DNA of 11,495 nt. Origin: DATMYQ01 sp035560935. Lineage in GTDB: Bacteria > Bacillota > Negativicutes > Sporomusales > Sporomusaceae. Each line of letters opens with the position of its first letter. Position 1 is the stretch's first letter. Shown in pieces: positions 1-4,830 of the stretch. A program made the translations under genes and the position numbers. The stretch is from assembly GCA_035560935.1 (NCBI GenBank), contig DATMYQ010000103.1:1-11495 (forward strand). Direction: 5' to 3'. The notes beneath the pieces are model-generated. The model had not been told where the DNA came from. It searched no databases and worked only from the letters and a program-made list of their open reading frames with translations.

Positions 1-17
1 CAAGGAAAATATTAAGA

Positions 18-61
18 AAAAAATCCCGCTTCGCTGCCAATGGCAGGAGGCGGGATTTTTT
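18..61. terminator. Bidirectional rho-independent terminator
   Basis: A 12-base arm (AAAAAATCCCGC, 18-29) pairs perfectly with GCGGGATTTTTT (50-61). An inner hairpin, CTGCC (34-38) with GGCAG (42-46), sits in the loop. The plus strand ends in a T run; the complement of the A run at 15-23 gives a T run on the minus strand. It can therefore stop both the leftward pncB transcript and any rightward gene ending left of the window. Only about 15 bases precede it, too few to support an upstream gene. Confidence 0.88.
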
Positions 62-85
62 ATGAACGGAAATGGATGGTAACGA

Positions 86-239
86 TTAGCGTTTCAACAT
101 TTTGATCACACGGCTGACCGCCAGCAATACCAAACCGGCCATGACCAGAAAATCGACGAATGTCCAACTGGCCTGAGGGGTTCTGGTTGTCGCATAAGCA
201 GCGGCCAACGTCACATACAGGATATCACCATATGTTCAT
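86..239 (-). pseudogene. Frameshifted small membrane-protein ORF downstream of pncB
   Basis: The minus strand has a strong ribosome site and an ATG at 239-237, but that frame reads only Met-Asn-Ile-Trp before a TGA. The next frame is open from there to a TAA at 86-88 and encodes a plausible small membrane protein. It contains YGDILYVTLAAAY near the start, FVDFLVMAGLVLLAVSRVI in the middle and a basic end, KMLKR. The span is 154 bases, one more than a multiple of three. Restoring one AT in the short AT run after the start (ATGAACATATGG) would give a continuous 51-residue protein beginning MNIYGDILYV. Two hydrophobic segments (about residues 7-18 and 28-45) suggest membrane location. I do not recognise the family. 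It follows pncB by 38 bases, so the two are probably co-transcribed. It may be a true pseudogene, a slippage-prone gene or a sequencing error. Confidence 0.55.
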
Positions 240-246
240 ACGTTCG

Positions 247-254
247 ACTCCTTT
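247..254 (-). promoter_or_regulatory. Ribosome binding site of the broken small ORF
   Basis: On the minus strand AAAGGAGT lies 8 bases (measured from GGAG) before the ATG at 239-237. It is close to the ideal anti-16S match. It supports that ATG as a genuine start although its frame closes after four codons, and so supports a recent frameshift downstream. Confidence 0.7.
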
Positions 255-277
255 GCGCCGGGGTAACCGTACGTCAA

Positions 278-1339
278 TCAGCGTACCCGGGAAAGTTTAG
301 GATTCGGGTTGTAAGTGCGGCCCACCTTGGCGCAGGATTGGCCATCAACAGTGACGATATCAGCAGTAAAATTCACACTGTTATGGAAGAGACTGCCTCC
401 CACGGCGTAAACATCCACAGGAACTTTTTCTTTTTCGAAGTTGGTGATGCGTTCAGCGTTGAACCCGCCGGAAACCATGATTTTCACGTGATGAAATCCT
501 TCCACATCCAACGCTTCCCGTACGTTCCGGACTAAGCGGGGACACACGCCGGTAGGACGGAAATTGCCCATATATGGCAGAACCGATACATCGACTAAAT
601 TATCGGCGGTGTCCAGACGGACCGCCCATAATTTGTCGCCCAGATCGCGAGCGACTGCCAGGGATGTATTCACGCAATCATTGGTAAAATCAACCAGGGC
701 AACGCGGTTGACTTCCTGCGGTATATGGCGGTGGAAGGCAGCTGTGGCGGCTTTGGTATCGCCGTTATAAGTGGCAATCAATGCATGGGGAATGGTTCCC
801 TGGGCCGTTCCGCCCCAATAAACGGCATTGGCAGGGGTAGATACTCCAAAGACCCCACCCACGCGGGCAGCATAACCGTCACCGGCCTGTACCGCATAGT
901 GGTCAAAGCGGGCCGGAAAGAACAATACCGGTTTTCCGTTGGCGGCATTGACTGTTTGGTGAACATTGGTGGCGATTTTGGTCTGCCGGGACAGTATGCC
1001 CAGGTAGACCGTTTCCAGATGAGAGAAATCGCACAGGTCGCCTTCAATGGTCATGACCGTTTCCCATGGCTCGATTTCATCGCCGTCGTGCAAAGCATGG
1101 ACAACCAGATTCTCTGGACGGTGGGCACACTGTTGAATGATGTACAACGCTTCATCAATTCCACACAAAACAGCGTGTTGTCGTTGGAAGATCTGCATTA
1201 GGACGCGGGGATGGCGACCGTCTTTTGCCAATATGTCCTGCGTTTTCAGAAAGTAGGTATCACTGTAGAAACCGTTTTTGATTTTTCCCAGTTCTTCCGC
1301 CGATATGGCAAAGGTTTCTGGTGCCAGACGCTGTTTCAT
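278..1339 (-). CDS. pncB: Nicotinate phosphoribosyltransferase
   Basis: This enzyme joins nicotinate to PRPP to give nicotinate mononucleotide, the first step of NAD salvage (Preiss-Handler route), in the cytosol. The 353-residue protein matches the short NAPRTase form. It shows YSDTYF near the N-terminus (25-30), FPARFDHYAV (141-150), GTIPHAL with the likely catalytic/phosphorylated histidine at 185, AVRLDT (239-244) and the barrel phosphate loop KIMVSGGF (286-293). The fold is shared with quinolinate phosphoribosyltransferase (nadC), but the YSDTYF and GTIPHA motifs favour NAPRTase. The ATG at 1339 is preceded by AGGGGG at a suitable distance on the minus strand. A second ATG four bases upstream is out of frame. 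It is transcribed divergently from folP and probably with the small ORF at 86-239, ending at the terminator at 18-61. The palindromes upstream suggest repression, perhaps by niacin or NAD status; that is inference. Confidence 0.9.
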   Translation of the reverse strand: MKQRLAPETFAISAEELGKIKNGFYSDTYFLKTQDILAKDGRHPRVLMQIFQRQHAVLCGIDEALYIIQQCAHRPENLVVHALHDGDEIEPWETVMTIEGDLCDFSHLETVYLGILSRQTKIATNVHQTVNAANGKPVLFFPARFDHYAVQAGDGYAARVGGVFGVSTPANAVYWGGTAQGTIPHALIATYNGDTKAATAAFHRHIPQEVNRVALVDFTNDCVNTSLAVARDLGDKLWAVRLDTADNLVDVSVLPYMGNFRPTGVCPRLVRNVREALDVEGFHHVKIMVSGGFNAERITNFEKEKVPVDVYAVGGSLFHNSVNFTADIVTVDGQSCAKVGRTYNPNPKLSRVR

Positions 1340-1381
1340 TCATTAAGCCCCCTAAAGATCGTTCGAATATTTCCGGAACTG

Positions 1382-1395
1382 ACACAAGATTGTGT
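1382..1395. repeat. 14-bp perfect palindrome (ACACAA-GA-TTGTGT)
   Basis: Two 6-base arms separated by GA form a perfect inverted repeat. The right arm is also the proposed -35 box (TTGTGT) of the folP promoter, so a bound regulator would block it. It could be an operator; the arms are short enough that chance is possible. Confidence 0.4.
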
Positions 1396-1417
1396 ATTCA
1401 ATTCGTTATTTTATGAT
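1390..1417 (+). promoter_or_regulatory. Probable sigma-A promoter of the folP-folB-folK operon
   Basis: TTGTGT (1390-1395) and TATGAT (1412-1417) are separated by 16 bases. A further hexamer, TACAAT (1417-1422), offers an alternative -10. The region is AT-rich compared with the coding DNA and lies about 40 bases before the folP start. The exact boxes are uncertain. Confidence 0.5.
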
Positions 1418-1430
1418 ACAATAAAATAAC
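1405..1430. repeat. 26-bp inverted repeat covering both divergent -10 regions
   Basis: GTTATTTTAT (1405-1414) and ATAAAATAAC (1421-1430) are perfect 10-base inverted arms around the 6-base centre GATACA. There is no T-run after it and it lies upstream of both genes, so it is not a terminator. Its position over the -10 elements of both proposed promoters fits an operator for a dimeric repressor. I cannot assign the regulator; a niacin/NAD regulator is one possibility given pncB. Confidence 0.6.
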
Positions 1431-1442
1431 ATTGTGCTGCAA
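1413..1442 (-). promoter_or_regulatory. Possible promoter of pncB
   Basis: Read on the minus strand, TTGCAG (1442-1437) is followed after 18 bases by TATCAT (1418-1413). The start point would fall near 1406 and leave a leader of about 65 bases. This promoter would overlap the folP promoter face to face, with the 26-bp palindrome over both -10 boxes. Confidence 0.4.
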
Positions 1443-1456
1443 TAGGGGGAGCTAAA

Positions 1457-2656
1457 ATGAATTATAATCCACGTATCATTAGTGTGCCGAATCAAGAACG
1501 GGCGCGGCAGGAATTGCTGAATATTGGCTGTGATACCGCTGGGCGTAATATTATGTCGGCCAAGGCGGTGTTTAAGGTAATCCGGGTGGAACAGGTGAAA
1601 AGCAAGGCGGCGTTGATCTTAAAACAAACTTTTCTGGCTAAGGGGGGCGAAGTTTCCGTAACTCGCGGAGCTGCAGACCTTAGCAGTGAATACACGGATG
1701 TGATGATTAGTGCTACGTTGAAACAATATCGTCTGGCCATTCAGCAGCTGAAGGCGCAACCTTGGGGATTATCCCAACTGTCTGACGACCTGGCAGCGGT
1801 GCTGGCAGCTGACGAAACATTCCCGGCACGGCAGTATGAATGGCCCCGGCATCGCTTAACAATTGAGCCGAAAAAAACATTGGTGATGGGCATATTGAAT
1901 CTGACGCCGGACTCGTTTTCCGACGGCGGGCGTTTCAACTCGTTTGACGCCGCTTTGCGGCATGCGGAAGCAATGATTGCTGCGGGAGCGGATATTATTG
2001 ATATCGGTGCGGAATCCACTCGCCCCTATGGTTCAGAAACCATCTCCGCCGCGGAAGAAATGGAACGATTACTGCCGGTGCTGGAAAAGGTGCTGGCGGT
2101 GTCTTCTGTTCCGGTGTCGGTGGATACATATAAGGCCAGCGTTGCCGAAGCCGCTTTGAAATTGGGTGTACACATGATCAACGATATCTGGGGATTGCAA
2201 AAGGATCCGGATATGGCGGCGGTGGTGGCCCGTTACAAAGTACCGGTCTGCATTATGCATAATCAGGACGGAACGGAGTATGCAAAGGATATCATGGCCG
2301 AAATATGTGGTTTTTTGCGTCGGAGCATGGAGATCGGAACCGCGGCAGGCATTGAGTCGAAATATTTTATTGTGGATCCGGGGATTGGTTTTGGGAAAGT
2401 GCCAACAGATAATCTGGTAGTGATGGCCCGCATGGAGGAGTTACGCTCATTAGGATGTCCCGTACTTTTGGGAACCTCCCGCAAACGGTTTATCGGCGAA
2501 GCTTTGCAGTTGCCGCCGGAACAAAGGGTGGAAGGCACCGGAGCCACTGTGGCGCTGGGAATTACCAAAGGGGCTCATATTGTGCGCGTTCATGATGTGG
2601 AGCCGATTGTCCGGATTTGCAAAATGATGGATGCGATGAAATGCTGCCAGGCCTGA
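1457..2656 (+). CDS. folP: Dihydropteroate synthase with N-terminal extension
   Basis: The enzyme condenses hydroxymethyl-dihydropterin pyrophosphate with p-aminobenzoate to make dihydropteroate; it is the sulfonamide target. The catalytic TIM barrel starts near residue 140 with MGILNLTPDSFSDGG (144-158). It continues with ADIIDIGAESTRP (178-190), PVSVDTYK (219-226), INDIWG (241-246), VCIMHNQ (264-270), IVDPGIGFGK (305-314) and LLGTSRKRFIG (337-347), and ends with TKGAHIVRVHDV (370-381). At 399 residues it is about 120-130 longer than the usual 270-280. The extra N-terminal part includes KSKAALILKQTFLAKGGEV and AQPWGLSQL. As far as I recall, such an extension also occurs in clostridial and epsilonproteobacterial DHPS, so it is probably a native domain of unclear role. 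The ATG has AGGGGGAG five bases upstream. It heads the folP-folB-folK operon. No folE is seen in the window. Confidence 0.95.
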   Translation: MNYNPRIISVPNQERARQELLNIGCDTAGRNIMSAKAVFKVIRVEQVKSKAALILKQTFLAKGGEVSVTRGAADLSSEYTDVMISATLKQYRLAIQQLKAQPWGLSQLSDDLAAVLAADETFPARQYEWPRHRLTIEPKKTLVMGILNLTPDSFSDGGRFNSFDAALRHAEAMIAAGADIIDIGAESTRPYGSETISAAEEMERLLPVLEKVLAVSSVPVSVDTYKASVAEAALKLGVHMINDIWGLQKDPDMAAVVARYKVPVCIMHNQDGTEYAKDIMAEICGFLRRSMEIGTAAGIESKYFIVDPGIGFGKVPTDNLVVMARMEELRSLGCPVLLGTSRKRFIGEALQLPPEQRVEGTGATVALGITKGAHIVRVHDVEPIVRICKMMDAMKCCQA

Positions 2657-2727
2657 CCGGGACGGCAGCAGGGATTGGCCGAGTATTGTAGAATTGATTT
2701 CTTTGAAATCGTCAGCGAAAAAATGTT

Positions 2728-2733
2728 GGAGGG
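2728..2733 (+). promoter_or_regulatory. Ribosome binding site fixing the folB start
   Basis: GGAGGG lies 8 bases before the ATG at 2742. It supports that start over an in-frame ATG at 2694, which would add 16 residues with no family counterpart. Confidence 0.75.
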
Positions 2734-2741
2734 CAAATAAC

Positions 2742-3107
2742 ATGAGCGAAAAGATACTGTTGCAGAACATGGTGTTTTATGGATTTCATGGTGTGTATGA
2801 ATTTGAACGGGAACTGGGACAACGCTTTTATGTGGATGTGGAGATGACCGGAGATCTGAAAAAAGCTTCGGATGAAGACGATCTGCAGGACACTATTGAC
2901 TACGTGAATGTGTATAACCGGACCAAAGATATCGTGGAAAATCACCGGTATCAGTTATTGGAGGCCTTGGCGGGCCATATTGCTGGCGTAATACTGAATC
3001 TGCCCCGGGTGTCTAAAGTGACGGTACGGGTTCGCAAGCCTTCGGTGCCGATTGCGGCGGCGTTGGATCATGTTCAGGTAGAAGTGAGCCGGAGTAAGGA
3101 TCAATGA
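2742..3107 (+). CDS. folB: Dihydroneopterin aldolase
   Basis: FolB cleaves 7,8-dihydroneopterin to 6-hydroxymethyl-7,8-dihydropterin and glycolaldehyde, feeding FolK. The 121-residue length is typical of the family. Visible motifs are FYGFHGVYEFERELGQRFYVD (about 12-32), DTIDYV (50-55), LLEALAGHI (72-80) and VRVRKPSVPI (95-104). The residues used by the Staphylococcus aureus enzyme (Glu22, Tyr54, Glu74, Lys100) correspond to Glu22, Tyr54, Glu74 and Lys99 here, so it should be active. The start was chosen from the ribosome site at 2728-2733. The gene lies 85 bases after folP, and its stop overlaps the folK start as ATGA, which suggests translational coupling. Confidence 0.94.
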   Translation: MSEKILLQNMVFYGFHGVYEFERELGQRFYVDVEMTGDLKKASDEDDLQDTIDYVNVYNRTKDIVENHRYQLLEALAGHIAGVILNLPRVSKVTVRVRKPSVPIAAALDHVQVEVSRSKDQ

Positions 3108-3592
3108 TTGTGCTGGGACTTGGCTCGAATCTTGGGGACCGTGCGGAAAATATTCGACGGGCAGTGGCATTGCTCAGTGAACAGAAGGAAATTGCGGTGG
3201 AAAAAGTGGCGTCGCTTTACGAAACGGAACCGGTGGGTTATGTGGATCAAGCGCCTTTTCTTAATACCGTGGTGGAAATCAAAACCACATTGTCTCCCCG
3301 GGAGTTACTGGAGCGATGTTTACAGGTGGAGCTGCAGATGGGGCGAGTACGCGAGGTGCGCTGGGGACCGCGCAATATTGATATTGATCTGCTAATCTAT
3401 AATGATGTGGTATGGGAGGATGCCGAGCTGATTCTACCCCATCCCCGGCTGCAGGACCGGCGGTTTGTGCTGGTGCCGTTGCAGGAGCTGGCGGCGGATG
3501 AAATCGTCTGCCAAGGAGCGCGGGCGGCGGAATTACTGGCTCGGACTCCGGATACCAGTCAGGTTGTAAAATACGGCCCCTTGGCGGGGTAA
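3104..3592 (+). CDS. folK: 2-amino-4-hydroxy-6-hydroxymethyldihydropteridine pyrophosphokinase (HPPK)
   Basis: FolK transfers pyrophosphate from ATP to hydroxymethyl-dihydropterin, producing the FolP substrate. The 162-residue protein has the N-terminal GLGSNLGDR (5-13), the pterin-pocket region LYETEPVG (38-45), a phenylalanine-asparagine pair in PFLNTVVE, and the HPPK signature RWGPRNIDIDLLIY (86-99). Asp93 and Asp95 in that signature are the Mg-binding pair. The following LPHPRLQDRRFVLVPL (111-126) is also characteristic. Its ATG overlaps the folB TGA by one-base-shifted ATGA, so it is probably translated by reinitiation. It is the last gene of the folate block; about 110 bases follow before dprA. 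Confidence 0.95.
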   Translation: MIVLGLGSNLGDRAENIRRAVALLSEQKEIAVEKVASLYETEPVGYVDQAPFLNTVVEIKTTLSPRELLERCLQVELQMGRVREVRWGPRNIDIDLLIYNDVVWEDAELILPHPRLQDRRFVLVPLQELAADEIVCQGARAAELLARTPDTSQVVKYGPLAG

Positions 3593-3608
3593 GCGGGCTC
3601 GCGGTTGG

Positions 3609-3626
3609 GAAAATACTGTAATTTTC
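3609..3626. repeat. Short inverted repeat upstream of the dprA promoter
   Basis: GAAAAT (3609-3614) and ATTTTC (3621-3626) are perfect 6-base arms around ACTGTA. The repeat ends two bases before the proposed -35 box of the dprA promoter. It could be a regulator site; the arms are short and no T-run follows, so it is not a terminator. Confidence 0.25.
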
Positions 3627-3628
3627 GC

Positions 3629-3657
3629 TTGACCATATGTTCACTGCCGGCTATAGT
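3629..3657 (+). promoter_or_regulatory. Sigma-A-like promoter for dprA-topA-trmFO
   Basis: TTGACC (3629-3634) and TATAGT (3652-3657) are separated by exactly 17 bases, close to the vegetative consensus. The predicted start near 3664 leaves a leader of about 40 bases before the dprA ATG. This is the best-formed promoter in the window and suggests dprA onwards is transcribed independently of the folate genes. Confidence 0.62.
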
Positions 3658-3687
3658 TATGCTTATATGGTTATGCTGTGGCTTGGG

Positions 3688-3693
3688 GGAGGA
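3688..3693 (+). promoter_or_regulatory. Ribosome binding site fixing the dprA start
   Basis: GGAGGA lies 9 bases before the ATG at 3703. It favours that start over an in-frame ATG at 3637, which would add a 22-residue hydrophobic leader not expected for DprA and would lie upstream of the predicted transcript start. Confidence 0.75.
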
Positions 3694-3702
3694 TGCGGTT
3701 AC

Positions 3703-4830
3703 ATGGAAACGATGTATCTGGCGGCCTTACAAATGGTACCAGGTATTGGCAATGCGCGTATTAAAGCGTTGGTTGCTCATTTTGGTTGCGCCCGGCAAGC
3801 CTGGATGGCTGAACGGCGCGACTTATTTTTATCTCCGGGAATGGATCCGGCGTTGGTGGAACGATTGCTTGAACGCCGGGCAGAACTGGATTTGGATGTG
3901 TTATGGGAAAGTTGGCGAAAAAAAGGAATCAATGCGTGCGTGTTGACGGATGAGGAATATCCTGCGTTGCTCCGTAAAACATTCAATCCACCCTATGTAT
4001 TGTATTACCGGGGGAATTTACCGGCTACGGAGAATTTGTTTGCTATTGTCGGTGCGCGGCGAGCTTCCGGCTATGGAAAAAGTGTGGCGGAAAATCTGGC
4101 GGCGGAATTGGCGGCAAATGGATTCGGCGTGGTCAGCGGCGCAGCCAAAGGAATTGATGCAGCGGCACATGCCGGCGCGCTGGTCAAAGGATATACCGCC
4201 GCGGTTTTGGGTTGTGGTGTGGATGTGGTGTATCCGGCGGAAAGTCGCTGCCTTCTGTCTGAAATCGCTGAGCGGGGTTGTGTTTTGTCAGAATATCCGC
4301 CCGGTACACCGGCCCGACCGGGCCAGTTTCCTGCCCGTAACCGGATTATCAGCGGTTTGTCTAAAGGAGTGGTAGTGGTTGAAGCGGCGGAACGAAGCGG
4401 GGCGCTGATTACAGCCGATTTTGCCCTGGAAGAGGGGCGGGATGTTTTTGCGGTTCCCGGCAGTATTTTTGCCGAGGGCAGCCGGGGAACCCATCGCCTG
4501 ATCAAACAGGGCGCCAGGCTATTGGACAGTGTGGAAGATATACTGGAGGATTACCGGCAGCAGCCGGTAGCATCCGGCAGTATCAATAAAATTGCCGCAG
4601 CAAGCCAATGGCCGGTGACGGTCAATGAAGCGGAATTGGGGCCCGAAGAGAAACCATTGTACCAGCTGCTGCGACCAGATGTGCCACTTTCAGCGGAAGA
4701 GATTGTATTGCAGTCTGATTTGCCACTGGGAAAAGTGTTATATCTGCTGTTGCAGCTGGAATTGAGAGGCTGGATTGTGAAAGATGGCAGCAAAGGGTAT
4801 TTGCAGGCTGTCAGGAGGGTAAATAAGTGA
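3703..4830 (+). CDS. dprA: DNA-processing protein DprA (Smf)
   Basis: DprA binds incoming single-stranded DNA in the cytosol and loads RecA on it during natural transformation; it is also common in non-competent bacteria. The 375-residue protein has an N-terminal helix-hairpin-helix/SAM-like part (about 1-75, with QMVPGIGNARI). A Rossmann-like core follows: LFAIVGARRASGYGK (112-126), GFGVVSGAAKGIDAAAHAGA (140-159), AVLGCGVDVVYP (167-178), FPARNRIISGLS (209-220), VVVVEAAERSGALITA (223-238) and DVFAVPGSI (247-255). A C-terminal winged-helix-like domain (about 312-372) ends the protein. The motifs are intact. The start is set by the GGAGGA at 3688. The gene ends inside the topA start (GTGA overlap), so the two are probably coupled. 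No competence genes neighbour it; the dprA-topA pairing is the usual Firmicutes order. Confidence 0.95.
   Translation: METMYLAALQMVPGIGNARIKALVAHFGCARQAWMAERRDLFLSPGMDPALVERLLERRAELDLDVLWESWRKKGINACVLTDEEYPALLRKTFNPPYVLYYRGNLPATENLFAIVGARRASGYGKSVAENLAAELAANGFGVVSGAAKGIDAAAHAGALVKGYTAAVLGCGVDVVYPAESRCLLSEIAERGCVLSEYPPGTPARPGQFPARNRIISGLSKGVVVVEAAERSGALITADFALEEGRDVFAVPGSIFAEGSRGTHRLIKQGARLLDSVEDILEDYRQQPVASGSINKIAAASQWPVTVNEAELGPEEKPLYQLLRPDVPLSAEEIVLQSDLPLGKVLYLLLQLELRGWIVKDGSKGYLQAVRRVNK

Noticed and set aside
725..1201. 158-codon plus-strand ORF opposite pncB
   Set aside because: It is antisense to a clearly conserved enzyme, has no family-like motifs or convincing ribosome site, and its openness follows from the codon pattern of pncB.
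3279..3644. 121-codon minus-strand ORF opposite folK
   Set aside because: Proline-rich nonsense composition, antisense to folK with its conserved signature, and no start signals.
3637..3702. 22-residue hydrophobic N-terminal extension of DprA from an upstream ATG
   Set aside because: DprA is cytosolic and usually starts near the METMYLAAL segment. The GGAGGA at 3688 selects the ATG at 3703, and the extension precedes the likely transcript start.
3605..3946. 113-codon ORF with a hydrophobic start, across the folK-dprA gap and into dprA
   Set aside because: Most of it overlaps dprA in another frame, and its beginning lies across the proposed promoter. No ribosome site supports it.
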